Assembly: GCA_016928235.1 (NCBI GenBank)
Contig: JAFGLD010000055.1
Span: forward strand, 1 to 38,574
DNA: 38,574 nt
DNA from: Anaerolineae bacterium
GTDB lineage: Bacteria; Chloroflexota; Anaerolineae; Aggregatilineales; UBA3940
Direction: 5' to 3'
The position numbers were made by a program, and so were the translations under genes. Position 1 is the stretch's first letter, and each line of letters opens with the position of its first letter. Below the pieces are notes generated by a model. That model was not told the origin of the DNA, made no database searches, and saw only the letters and a list, made by a program, of their open reading frames with translations. This document shows, piece after piece, positions 1 through 7,804 of this stretch.

Positions 1-167
1 CGCCTATTGCCAGATTGAGCACTGGATTGAGGTCGAGTACACTACCGAGCGCATTCACTCCTCTCTCGACTACCTCACTCCATCTGAGTTCGAGGCGGCT
101 TATCACAGCCGCGTAAATCTTCTTATCTCACCCTGATTTCTGTGTCCAGATTTTGGGGCGCAGTACA
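1..167 (+). mobile_element. Right end of an IS3-family insertion sequence (truncated by window edge)
   Basis: Holds the 3' end of the transposase gene followed by a terminal repeat at 143-167. Read inward from the end, this repeat begins TGTACTGCGCCCCAAAATC, the TGT...-type end common in IS3-family elements. The left part lies outside the window, so completeness and target duplication cannot be judged. The sequence directly after the end is a dispersed repeat also found at 13229. Confidence 0.75.
2..136 (+). CDS. IS3-family transposase OrfB, C-terminal fragment
   Basis: The 44 C-terminal residues of a DDE integrase-type transposase are visible, open from the window edge to a TGA at 134-136. 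They contain YTTERIHSSLDYLTPSEFE, the typical IS3 OrfB/rve ending (hxxRxHxxLxyxTPxEfe). The catalytic DDE residues would lie mostly upstream of the window. Whether the full gene is intact cannot be seen. Confidence 0.8.
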   Translation, partial: AYCQIEHWIEVEYTTERIHSSLDYLTPSEFEAAYHSRVNLLISP

Positions 168-260
168 GTGTCGCGGCATAAGTAATCCGTTGGTTATGGC
201 CACATGCGAAACACTTAAACAGCTGGGTATGAAGGGCTTCTCTTTACTGCCGGGCTATTT
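168..260. repeat. Dispersed repeat R1 (second copy at 13229-13322)
   Basis: About 93 bp matching 13229-13322 with three substitutions and two 2-nt indels. Both copies contain the inverted arms GTGT(TT)CGC / GCGAAACAC around an inner GGCATAA / TTATGGCC pair, so the transcript could fold into a hairpin. In this copy the first arm has lost two bases at the border with the IS3 end. Probably a fragment of a mobile element; no protein function is assigned. Confidence 0.7.
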
Positions 261-329
261 CCGCCCAACTGTACTAGGTGGCTCATCGTCATGCCGTAGA
301 TCGATTGTTCCGGGAAATGGCGGATGATT

Positions 330-377
330 AAAAATCGGAGGAGACTTCCTGCCGAAGAAGCTGGAAATCTCCGGATT
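330..377 (-). terminator. Possible intrinsic terminator of the minus-strand membrane protein gene
   Basis: Read on the minus strand, an imperfect stem (AATCCGGAGATTTCC pairing with GGAAGTCTCCTCCGATT) is followed by a short T run at 334-330. It lies 15 bp after the stop codon at 392. The stem has bulges, so this is a moderate call. Confidence 0.4.
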
Positions 378-391
378 GGAAGATATCAATC

Positions 392-751
392 TTATGAGCG
401 AGGTGATGGGTCATACAAGGCTTTGGCAATCAGGATGGCGCCCAACTCAAATATGGCAATGACGATCCAGTTGAGACGAACTATATTACCCAATAGCATA
501 TTGACTATTCCTGCCAGGCCAGTTGCAACCATCAAAATGGCTAATGCATACATCAGCCAGCCGGCTCTCCAATCAGGCTGCATATCCTGGTAGATGGCCG
601 CGCCGAGCAAAATCAGACCAGGCAAAAAGAGCATTAGTGAGCGAAGATCGTCAGGCAAAACAACATACAAAACTGCCGCGACGACTAATACCATTCCCAT
701 GATCAGGAGCTCAAAACGAAACTCTTCTGTTGACTTATTCCCCTGTAGCAT
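392..751 (-). CDS. Small four-helix membrane protein of unknown function
   Basis: 119 residues, almost entirely hydrophobic, with about four membrane segments (roughly 13-32, 36-53, 65-84, 91-111) separated by short polar turns. The ATG at 751 is preceded by GAGGAG at good spacing, which supports the start. No catalytic motif or named family is recognised. It stands alone on its strand, divergent from the LapA-like gene across a spacer that carries a MITE (916-996). A possible terminator follows at 330-377. Most likely a small inner-membrane protein; function unknown. Confidence 0.65.
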   Translation of the reverse strand: MLQGNKSTEEFRFELLIMGMVLVVAAVLYVVLPDDLRSLMLFLPGLILLGAAIYQDMQPDWRAGWLMYALAILMVATGLAGIVNMLLGNIVRLNWIVIAIFELGAILIAKALYDPSPRS

Positions 752-1145
752 ATCCCATTCTCCTCAGTTGGTGATCTCTTTAATCATTGAAAGTATAGCG
801 GGATCGGAAGTTGGAGCAACAAGTCAAGGGCAACGTTGACATCTGCAAAGCAATGGCCTATTCTGGATATGATCGTTAAGGCAGTGATGAACAACAAGTG
901 ATAAACAATGGACAGTAGACTTTATCGGTAACAGGCATGTTATGCGTAAAATCCGGCTTATTTTATGCGTAACTCAGTTGTTTTCGACAAAGTCTACTGG
1001 GCAGCCCGGTCACAGGTCAAACACAAGTGGCTGACCGGACGAGTTCCTTTTGCTCTTCCACTGCGAACGTTGGCCGAAAACTCTTCTGGAGAACTACATC
1101 TCATTCTTTGTTCGGGACACTAAACATCAATCAGGAGAATACCCA
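752..1145. other. Intergenic region with one MITE
   Basis: This 394-bp spacer between divergent genes contains the MITE at 916-996 and the presumed promoters of both genes. No further gene is seen. An in-frame extension upstream of 1146 exists but lacks a ribosome binding site and reads like non-coding sequence. Confidence 0.6.
916..996. mobile_element. TA-flanked MITE, copy 1 (81 bp)
   Basis: Terminal inverted repeats TAGACTTTATCGG / CGACAAAGTCTA (one mismatch within 12 bp), with TA at both outer edges. The centre is a second palindrome, GTTATGCGTAAAAT / ATTTTATGCGTAAC, fully pairable in RNA if G-U pairs are allowed. Same length and about 85-90% identical to the copy at 29541-29621. TA ends suggest mobilisation by an IS630/mariner-type transposase, which is an inference. 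Confidence 0.75.
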
Positions 1146-1478
1146 ATGGCAATTCTGATCATCATTCTGTTTCTGGCCTTGTTAGTGGCGATTGCGACTG
1201 TCATCCTGGCACTCTATAACTCTGAGATCATCACAGTAAGCTTTCTGGCCTGGAGCTTCCAGAGTTCGTTGGCAGTTTTGCTGTTGACATCCTTTGGAGC
1301 AGGAGGACTTGTAGGCTGGCTGATTACCCTCCCATCATCCATCAAGAAAAGCCTGACTATTTCCGGGAACAAGAAGAAGATCGAAAACCTGGAAAAGCAG
1401 TTGTCTTCCAAAACTTACAACTTGCCTAAGGTCGATGATGAGGTCATCCAGTCTACGAACACGCCCTCAGAGCCATAA
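1146..1478 (+). CDS. LapA-like (DUF1049) membrane protein
   Basis: 110 residues. Two membrane segments (about 2-21 and 37-60) are joined by a short loop containing NSEIITVSFLAWSFQSSL. A basic, coiled-coil-prone cytoplasmic tail follows (about 66-85, KKKIENLEKQL). This two-helix plus short coiled-coil layout is that of the lipopolysaccharide-assembly-protein-A-like domain family (DUF1049), whose molecular role in non-LPS bacteria is unknown. The ATG at 1146 has AGGAG about 8 nt upstream; a longer reading frame from 1050 has no such site and a non-membrane N-terminus. A GNAT gene follows 50 bp downstream with its own ribosome binding site. Confidence 0.75.
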   Translation: MAILIIILFLALLVAIATVILALYNSEIITVSFLAWSFQSSLAVLLLTSFGAGGLVGWLITLPSSIKKSLTISGNKKKIENLEKQLSSKTYNLPKVDDEVIQSTNTPSEP

Positions 1479-1528
1479 CAAATAACGGTTGGATAATATG
1501 CCTGAAAAGTCAACCGGAGGAGTTACAA

Positions 1529-1969
1529 ATGAGATTGAAGCCACCGGGCCGGCTTACCACAAGTGATTATCCGCGCGTCATGGCATTATGGCAGGCTGCC
1601 GGGTTACACATCAGACCTACCGGACGTGACTCGCAAGAGGCATTTGCGCGACAAATGGCAGGCGGTCTCCAGACTGTCATTGGCGTTGAAACAACCAGCG
1701 GCAACCTGATCGGTGTGGTATTGGCGACACACGATGGGCGCAAGGGTTGGATCAACCGGCTGGCGGTACATCCCAGTTGGCGCCGCCAGGGTGTGGCCAG
1801 ACTGCTGATCGCTGCGGCGGAGGACGCGCTGCGCGAACAGGGTATTGAGGTGATTGCTGCGCTGATCGAGCCAGGGAATACACTGTCGCTGGCATGTTTC
1901 CGCAATAGCGGATACGAGGAATATATAGGGCTGCACTATGTCAGCAAGCGCAGTCGAGCTGATAGCTGA
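1529..1969 (+). CDS. GNAT-family N-acetyltransferase
   Basis: 146 residues, one GNAT domain. The acetyl-CoA pyrophosphate-binding loop is clear (RRQGVARLL at about 91-99, matching R/Q-x-x-G-x-G/A), preceded by the INRLAVHPSW strand and followed by the PGNTLSLACFRNSGYEE segment near the C-terminus. Start ATG at 1529 follows GGAGGAG. Substrate is not predictable from sequence: the family acetylates amines ranging from ribosomal protein N-termini to antibiotics and small metabolites. It converges on the SH3b-protein gene, with a shared palindromic terminator between them. Confidence 0.85.
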   Translation: MRLKPPGRLTTSDYPRVMALWQAAGLHIRPTGRDSQEAFARQMAGGLQTVIGVETTSGNLIGVVLATHDGRKGWINRLAVHPSWRRQGVARLLIAAAEDALREQGIEVIAALIEPGNTLSLACFRNSGYEEYIGLHYVSKRSRADS

Positions 1970-2112
1970 TCGCAGATACCGGAAAATGCCTTTGCGAGAT
2001 TCCCTGATCGAGGCACTCAACATGGCCCACATCGAGGATCCGGAAGCCGCCATGGCAATGAAAGCCAGGTAAAAGACATAAGATCCCGGTTCCAGACATG
2101 TCGATACCTGAA

Positions 2113-2142
2113 CAAAGAGGCAGCCATATGGCTGCCTCTTTG
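2113..2142. terminator. Bidirectional terminator-like palindrome
   Basis: A perfect 30-bp palindrome with arms CAAAGAGGCAGCCAT / ATGGCTGCCTCTTTG. It lies between the convergent GNAT gene (ends 1969) and the SH3b-protein gene (ends 2170), with A-rich and T-rich edges so that it can serve both directions. Confidence 0.7.
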
Positions 2143-2169
2143 TGATCATGTCCGAGTTACAGTGTAGGG

Positions 2170-3324
2170 CTACTCGACAGGCAGGTTTGTGACATCGGCG
2201 GTTGCAATGATCACCCAGGCCGCCACCCATCCTTCGATGCCTTCGTACCGGACCTTGAGCCAGTTGCAGGCTTCCGTACGGGACAGAAGCTCAGCCTTAC
2301 CGACCGGAGGTAAGACGCCTATCTGTTGACTATCCAGACTGGGGGCCGACCGGATATAAACATCATACAGCCCACGGCCCGTGATTACCTCTGGTGCCTG
2401 GCCGATTTCCACCAGATCCGACGTGACAGGCACGGTAGATGTATCGTTGGAGGTCACCACCACCCATCGAGCCACCCAGCCAACGGTGCCGTTGCGGTTG
2501 ATTTGGAGCCAGTTGTAGCCCGCGTTGCGGCCGACCACCGCAGCCGATTCGTTAAAGAGCAGCGCATCGATAACAACCCCGTCTACACTTGGCGTAGCGC
2601 GGATATTCGTTCTGGAGGGAGATTTGACGGTGATCCCGCTGTCCGGCAACAGTGGCGCCTCCAGCGTCACGTGTGGAACGTTGTCCGGCACTATGGTTGG
2701 CGTTGTCTTTGACACAGATGGAGTAGACTGCTTCGATGGCGTGCTTGTGGCGCCCCCAATAACCGGAAGAGCATTGACATCGTTGTCGAGGAGAACGAGC
2801 CAGAAAGCAGCCCATCCCCTGATGCCATCGTACTCGATGAATACCCACGAGCTGGCTTCATTGCGACCTTCGGCGGAGGCTTTGGCCATGTAAGGCAGCC
2901 GTCCTAAACTGGCGGCCTCTATACTCGGTTCGGATCGAATGTTGACATTGAAGGGCGACTTCAGATCAAACGGGCCGGGATCACCAACAGGAACGGGATC
3001 GATCTCGGTGGTAACCGGCAGGAGGCTGGTGTCCCCCGAATAAACTGTGACCCAGGAAGCAGCCCAGCCGGTTATGCTGCCGTATCGTAACTGAATCCAG
3101 TTATTAGACTCGTTACGGCCAATCGCCGTTGCTTTTTCACCGGCCGGCAAAATGCCGATGACACTGCTGTTGAGACCTGGCGTGGCGCGGATATTGACAT
3201 CATGGATTGAGTGTCCGATGAGTACAGTGACATCCTCCGCCTGCGCAACAGAGCTTGTCGCGAATAGTCCTACAACCCCACCTAACAACAAGAGCAACAT
3301 GATCGAGAATTTAGTTTTAGACAT
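2170..3324 (-). CDS. Secreted protein with four SH3b domains
   Basis: 384 residues. An N-terminal signal peptide (about 1-30, hydrophobic LLLLLGGVVGLFA, then SVAQAE) is followed by four bacterial SH3 (SH3b) repeats at about 38-95, 121-178, 232-290 and 317-374. Each shows the NIRxxPS...IGxLP...GRNxxxNWIxxxYxGxxGWxAxW pattern. A Thr/Ser/Pro-rich linker (about 193-212) sits between repeats 2 and 3. SH3b domains usually bind peptidoglycan or other envelope ligands, so an extracytoplasmic scaffold or adhesion role is likely; no enzyme domain is present. The ATG at 3324 is preceded by GGGGGG at 9 nt, better than the in-frame ATG at 3339. Last gene of a probable minus-strand operon. Confidence 0.85.
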   Translation of the reverse strand: MSKTKFSIMLLLLLGGVVGLFATSSVAQAEDVTVLIGHSIHDVNIRATPGLNSSVIGILPAGEKATAIGRNESNNWIQLRYGSITGWAASWVTVYSGDTSLLPVTTEIDPVPVGDPGPFDLKSPFNVNIRSEPSIEAASLGRLPYMAKASAEGRNEASSWVFIEYDGIRGWAAFWLVLLDNDVNALPVIGGATSTPSKQSTPSVSKTTPTIVPDNVPHVTLEAPLLPDSGITVKSPSRTNIRATPSVDGVVIDALLFNESAAVVGRNAGYNWLQINRNGTVGWVARWVVVTSNDTSTVPVTSDLVEIGQAPEVITGRGLYDVYIRSAPSLDSQQIGVLPPVGKAELLSRTEACNWLKVRYEGIEGWVAAWVIIATADVTNLPVE

Positions 3325-3403
3325 GGCTTGACCCCCCATCCTTCAGACCGGCATCGCAATCCAGCAACCGGCATAGCTGACTGTGATCTCTACAAACATC
3401 CAA

Positions 3404-4144
3404 TCAGTCAGCGCATAACATTGCGACAGAGACATTGTCTCTGGCAGGCATACTGAGCGCACATTGAATCAGCGCATCGGCTGCCTCCGAAGCCGACTTA
3501 CCTAGTATAACATTCCGGATTGTGCTGTCGTCAAGAACACCATACAGGCCATCCGTGCATAGGAGCAGAACGTCGCCTGATTCAAGAATATCATCCGGCC
3601 AGATATCAACTTCGATGGTTGTTTCTGAGCCTAATACCCGATCCAGTACATGCCGCAGCGAGTGATTTGCTGCCTGTTCCAGCGTCAACAAGCCTTCTTT
3701 GACACGCGCATTAACCCAGGTGTGATCGTCGGTAATCTGGTAACTCTCTTGTCCTCGAATAAGGTAGGCCCGGCTGTCCCCTACACTGGCTATCCAATAA
3801 ACATCGTCAATGACCAATGCCACAACGACCGTACAGCCCATCCCCTCTGTATCGGGTGAAAGCAAACTTTTCTGGTAAATTCTGGAGTTGGCCGCGGTGA
3901 TAGCTTCCAGCAGGCGCCCTGGAACATCGCCGGATGAGGGTACTCCCTTATCGATGAGATGCTCATATATTACGGCGATGGCTTCCTGGCTGGCCATGTC
4001 GCCTGCTTTGGCCCCTCCCATGCCGTCAGCAACTACCAACAAGGCTGTCTGAGGCGGCCCATCGATGAGAACGCCTGAGATGCTGTCCTGGTTTTGACCT
4101 TCACGGGGGCCGCGATCAGTTTTAAGGCCAATGCTGAGATTCAT
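3404..4144 (-). CDS. PP2C-family serine/threonine protein phosphatase (Stp1-like)
   Basis: 246 residues, the usual size of bacterial PPM/PP2C phosphatases. Metal-binding and core motifs are present: the N-terminal RGPREGQNQD, VADGMGG at 38-44, SVGDSRAYL, LLLCTDGLYGVL and a C-terminal DNVSVAMLC. These enzymes remove phosphate from Ser/Thr residues and usually oppose Hanks-type kinases. No kinase is seen in this window, but a triple-FHA ABC transporter at 23684, a potential reader of phosphothreonine, is present. It lies between the lipoprotein and SH3b genes on the same strand (gaps 111 and 79 bp), suggesting an envelope-signalling unit. Confidence 0.9.
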   Translation of the reverse strand: MNLSIGLKTDRGPREGQNQDSISGVLIDGPPQTALLVVADGMGGAKAGDMASQEAIAVIYEHLIDKGVPSSGDVPGRLLEAITAANSRIYQKSLLSPDTEGMGCTVVVALVIDDVYWIASVGDSRAYLIRGQESYQITDDHTWVNARVKEGLLTLEQAANHSLRHVLDRVLGSETTIEVDIWPDDILESGDVLLLCTDGLYGVLDDSTIRNVILGKSASEAADALIQCALSMPARDNVSVAMLCAD

Positions 4145-4255
4145 TCCAAGTTATCCCTGCCCTCGTAGATTAATGAAAGCCCGAAACCATCCCGACTCCT
4201 ATTGTAAAGCCCTTTGCCGAACGTGCAAATTTGTTGCCTTTACCAGCCGGTTGGC

Positions 4256-5638
4256 TTACGGCTGGCTGGTACTGCTGGGGGCACTTTCTGACGTACCTGT
4301 AGACATAGCATTGGGAGTACTCCCAGGAGTGCCCTCGACTGTCACATTTTCGGTAGGGGTGCTCGGTGGCTTCAGCGAAGAATCGCCTATACCAACTGTC
4401 TCGGCTTCTACGAATGTCACTGAGTGATCGGCCTGGCCGCCAAGGTTGACAAAAGTGAAATCGAACGGCTGAGATTGCCCTGGCTCAAGCCGCAGCCCGA
4501 TTCCCAGATCGGGTACTGAAAAACCGATCACTCTTCCTTCTTTATCATAAACAGCAATAACCAGTCGCACATTCAGCACTGCCATCAGGCCAGGATTGGA
4601 AACAGTGCCCGAAACAACCAACTGGCGACGAGCATCCAGTTTGGCATCCGATTCGATGGTCAGGGCTGTCGTATAATTGGAATCAGATCGAGCAGGCTCG
4701 GCATTGACCCGCTCAGAACAAACCGTGACATCAGCAGGCAGATCTTCGACAACAATGGAAAATGGGATCGTTGCGCCCTTCGGGATCACCCTGAGCGCCG
4801 GCTCACCGGTGACCTCCTTGAGGATAATGTCGTTTTTGTCACAGATAGATACCCGCACCTGGATATTACCGGCATTTGCGGGAGAGGCGTTGTAGATTTC
4901 GCCCGTGTAATGGGTGGCCTTCGATTTGTCCCGCCAGAGCAGGGAGTTGATCACCAATAGCTCTGCCGGGTTGATAGCTGCAACTTGATTCCCCCACGCG
5001 GCCTGTGGATCGACCATCATACTGGAGGCAACCGAGGACAAAGCCGTGGTCAAAACAGATTTGTCATTCTCGGCTAGAAAGATTCGCAAACCTGTGAAGT
5101 AGGGCCCAATCTGCTGGACAGTCAGCGTCTCTTGCCCCTTGCCACCTCGACCGTCATTATACAAAAACACAGCCTGGATGCGCCCATCTGCCAACAGATC
5201 CTGACTAATCTGGCCGTAGGCAGGGATGGCAGAGTAGTTCATCTGGATGAAACTCTGAAGCCGATCGAGCACGGCTTGGGATGATAGTTCACCTGTGTTC
5301 TCGATGTCCACAATGAACCGGCTGCCAAAACCCACTGGTGAATCGAATCGCACCAGGATGTGACGGTCGGTCGAGTTGTCTATAGCTTCCCAATCACTGG
5401 GATAAGCAATCGCGAAGACACCAGAACGATGGCGATAAGTGGCGAATTCACGCTCTATCTCGGCGAACGCTGGCGTAGGGGTATCCAACATCATCGTCAT
5501 GGTTGGCAATACCAGGGCAGACTGAGTTCCAATGTAATCCGGCGGCGCAACGGTGGGTTCCGGCTCACACCCACCCAACCCGGCAATCACGCCAAGCAAC
5601 AATACAACTTTCAACCCAAAAGGTATCCGTTTTATCAT
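4256..5638 (-). CDS. Lipoprotein with PsbP-like region and FxLYD-like C-terminal domains
   Basis: 460 residues. A lipoprotein signal peptide ends in AGLGGC with the lipidated Cys at 24, so the mature protein should be anchored to the outer face of the membrane. Residues about 65-210 (GVFAIAYPSDWEAID...) resemble PsbP/DUF1795-type folds used to fit extracellular ligands. Two beta-rich segments at about 225-310 and 325-405 resemble FxLYD domains (TGEIYNASPANAG..., VSGTVSNPGLMAV...). The tail is Thr/Ser/Pro-rich. The start ATG is preceded by AGGGA, and the gene begins 10 bp after the methyltransferase stop, so the two are co-transcribed. Function unknown; family matches are by eye. Confidence 0.7.
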   Translation of the reverse strand: MIKRIPFGLKVVLLLGVIAGLGGCEPEPTVAPPDYIGTQSALVLPTMTMMLDTPTPAFAEIEREFATYRHRSGVFAIAYPSDWEAIDNSTDRHILVRFDSPVGFGSRFIVDIENTGELSSQAVLDRLQSFIQMNYSAIPAYGQISQDLLADGRIQAVFLYNDGRGGKGQETLTVQQIGPYFTGLRIFLAENDKSVLTTALSSVASSMMVDPQAAWGNQVAAINPAELLVINSLLWRDKSKATHYTGEIYNASPANAGNIQVRVSICDKNDIILKEVTGEPALRVIPKGATIPFSIVVEDLPADVTVCSERVNAEPARSDSNYTTALTIESDAKLDARRQLVVSGTVSNPGLMAVLNVRLVIAVYDKEGRVIGFSVPDLGIGLRLEPGQSQPFDFTFVNLGGQADHSVTFVEAETVGIGDSSLKPPSTPTENVTVEGTPGSTPNAMSTGTSESAPSSTSQP

Positions 5639-5648
5639 CGATCAATCC

Positions 5649-6419
5649 CTATCGCGTGGCGATCACAAATAAGCGAGGGCTTTCCTCTTCGTAAGGGCTA
5701 AAATCGTAGTCGCCGCATAGTTCGATGTCAGAAAACCCGGCCTGCCTTAACAGCAGGCGCATCTCAGATGCCATCGTGTAGCGCATCTGCAGCGGTACCA
5801 GGTCGCGATGGACGACACCATCCGGCCCAATCCGATCGTAGACCCAGGTGAGAGACATGATCTGTGTGGCACGATCAACAGTGGCCAGTGACTGCTGCAT
5901 CACCGGCTGCCCGGTTTCAGGATCGGCAAACTGGCGCTCAATGACCAACCCCGGCGTATCTTCTACCCGGAACATCTCGATAGGGTTGGCAATATCGATG
6001 GCCAATCCACCGCCTGGCTTGAGGTAAGCAGCCAATTTATTCAGCGCCGCTAACTGCCGGTGTTGTTCCAAGAGATGCATAAATCCATTATAAGCAAAAA
6101 TCGCCAGACCGAACCGATCATTCAAAGCCATCTCTGTGACGTCAATGTGATGCCAGACTGGTTGTATGGGCTGTGTGATGTCTGCCTGTCTGGATCGAGC
6201 CCGATCCAGCATTGGCTGGGATGTGTCGATCCCTATCGTTGCAATGCCTTGCCGGGCAAGCGCAAAGGCAATCCGCCCGGTACCACAGCCCACATCGAGC
6301 ACCGGCCCACCAAAACGATCGGCCAACAGGCTGTAAGCCGGGATATCCACAGCATAATCGGCGGTTTCTGCATCGTAATAGCGTACCAGCGCCGCATAAG
6401 GATCGTTCATCAATTCCAT
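5649..6419 (-). CDS. Class I SAM-dependent methyltransferase
   Basis: About 256 residues. Motif I, VLDVGCGTGRIAFALARQG, and the acidic residue ending the next strand (IGIDTSQPML) mark a Rossmann-fold methyltransferase. The family shares the N-terminal DPYAALVRYYDAETADY segment and the FAYNGFMHLL loop. Substrate unknown; small-molecule or lipid methylation is typical. The start is uncertain: GTG 6443, ATG 6419 and ATG 6410 are all in frame and none has a strong ribosome binding site. Its stop is 10 bp before the lipoprotein start, so it probably heads the minus-strand operon. A MITE lies just upstream (6511-6572). Confidence 0.85.
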   Translation of the reverse strand: MELMNDPYAALVRYYDAETADYAVDIPAYSLLADRFGGPVLDVGCGTGRIAFALARQGIATIGIDTSQPMLDRARSRQADITQPIQPVWHHIDVTEMALNDRFGLAIFAYNGFMHLLEQHRQLAALNKLAAYLKPGGGLAIDIANPIEMFRVEDTPGLVIERQFADPETGQPVMQQSLATVDRATQIMSLTWVYDRIGPDGVVHRDLVPLQMRYTMASEMRLLLRQAGFSDIELCGDYDFSPYEEESPRLFVIATR

Positions 6420-6510
6420 TTTGCCGGCATATCGATATGACACCTCAGCGTCAGAAGATTAAGACCGCCCCAGTTTAGCACATGGCCTGGGCACTTTACA
6501 ATCGATGATT

Positions 6511-6572
6511 GGTTCTGTTGACATTTCCGTATATTTAGGGTGCGGGTTTTAAGTACAAATGTCAACAGAACC
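6511..6572. mobile_element. 62-bp MITE with perfect 16-bp terminal inverted repeats
   Basis: GGTTCTGTTGACATTT at 6511-6526 and its exact reverse complement at 6557-6572 enclose 30 bp of unrelated sequence. The same end, AATGTCAACAGAACC, recurs at 13343-13357. No clear target duplication is visible. It sits between the divergent methyltransferase and manA genes, so it may carry or disturb their promoters. Confidence 0.7.
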
Positions 6573-6634
6573 TAGAAATCAACTTGCGGCCAACGCTTGT
6601 TGGACGGCCAACCATAGCGTTCATCCCGGTTCCC

Positions 6635-7681
6635 ATGTATGATTCGTTGGTAATAGACCATCATCCACCTGAAAGGACTCGCAAAATAACAAACCGAACA
6701 CTATCTCCCTTAACCTTCACTCCTATCCTCAAAGACTACATCTGGGGTGGTCGTAACCTGGAAAAGCTGGGACGCGACCTGCCGGAGGGTATTGTCGCCG
6801 AGAGTTGGGAAATCGCCGGTCATGAAGATGGTAGCACGGTAGTGGACAGCGGCCCGTGGGCCGGCAAAAAGCTTACCGACATTCACGCTGAGTTGGGTCT
6901 TGATCTCATCGGGCACAATAATAGATGGGCCCAGGAGCGGAACAAGTTCCCGCTGCTCATCAAGCTGCTCGATGCCAACCGCCCCCTGTCTGTTCAGGTC
7001 CATCCTGACGATGATTATGCGCTGTCTCACGAGGGTAACGAGTTGGGCAAGACCGAGATGTGGGTTATCCTCCGCGCCGACCCGGGGGCAGAGGTCATTC
7101 TAGGTGTCAAGGAGGGAACGACCCCTCAGGCTTTTCGTCTGGCGCTCGAAGAAGGTCGGCTGGAGCCCTATCTGCACCATATCCCTGTCGAGGCAGGTGA
7201 TCACATCTGTGTCCCAGCCGGCACACTGCACGCCATCATGGGTGGTCTGCTCATCGCCGAGATCCAGCAGAACTCTAACACAACCTATCGAGTATATGAC
7301 TGGAACCGCGTGGGCGCCGACGGCAAGCCGCGCCCGCTTCACGTCGACAAAGCGCTGGATGTCATCGATTTTGACCAGATCGAGCCGGAACTGCATCCAC
7401 CGGAGCAGATATCGGAGAGCAGTGGGGTGCGTCGAGCCGGGTTGTGTCGCAATACGTACTTCGTCACGGAGCGCGTCAAGATGGCCGAAGGCTCGGTCTA
7501 TCATGGCGCTTGCATGGGTGACAGCCTGGAAATCTGGGGGATAATCGAGGGCAGGGTAGAAATCAGCAATATGACCATGCAGGCCGTCCGGTTCGCGCTA
7601 CTTCCTGCCATGTTGGGTGAGTTTTCAGTTACGGCCCTCACCAGATCCACTTTGCTGCGCATCTACGTGAGTGCCGTATAG
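6635..7681 (+). CDS. manA: Mannose-6-phosphate isomerase, class I
   Basis: Interconverts mannose-6-phosphate and fructose-6-phosphate, feeding GDP-mannose and exopolysaccharide synthesis. The core begins PLTFTPILKDYIWGGRNLE. The Zn ligands are visible as QVHPDD (Gln121, His123), Glu141 in GKTEMW and His199 in VPAGTLHAI. At 348 residues from this ATG it matches the short bacterial form. The true start is unclear: ATG 6635 has no good ribosome binding site. A good one (GAAAGGA, 6671-6677) is placed correctly only for an in-frame ATA at 6686, which would give the usual short N-terminus. A MITE ends 62 bp upstream. Confidence 0.88.
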   Translation: MYDSLVIDHHPPERTRKITNRTLSPLTFTPILKDYIWGGRNLEKLGRDLPEGIVAESWEIAGHEDGSTVVDSGPWAGKKLTDIHAELGLDLIGHNNRWAQERNKFPLLIKLLDANRPLSVQVHPDDDYALSHEGNELGKTEMWVILRADPGAEVILGVKEGTTPQAFRLALEEGRLEPYLHHIPVEAGDHICVPAGTLHAIMGGLLIAEIQQNSNTTYRVYDWNRVGADGKPRPLHVDKALDVIDFDQIEPELHPPEQISESSGVRRAGLCRNTYFVTERVKMAEGSVYHGACMGDSLEIWGIIEGRVEISNMTMQAVRFALLPAMLGEFSVTALTRSTLLRIYVSAV

Positions 7682-7804
7682 GCTGTTATACAGAACGGCC
7701 CTGGTTTGCCTCGCGCATTTGGTCTGTGTCAATCTTGAATTGCTAATGGTCAGGCAAGACACAAACCTGACAAAGCACTCTGTCATGTAGAAAGAAGAAA
7801 ATCG

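Noticed and set aside
1986-2072. 28-codon open frame MPLRDSLIEALN... between the GNAT gene and the terminator
   Set aside because: It begins with a plausible peptide but has no convincing ribosome binding site and no homologue that can be recalled; too short to support from sequence alone.
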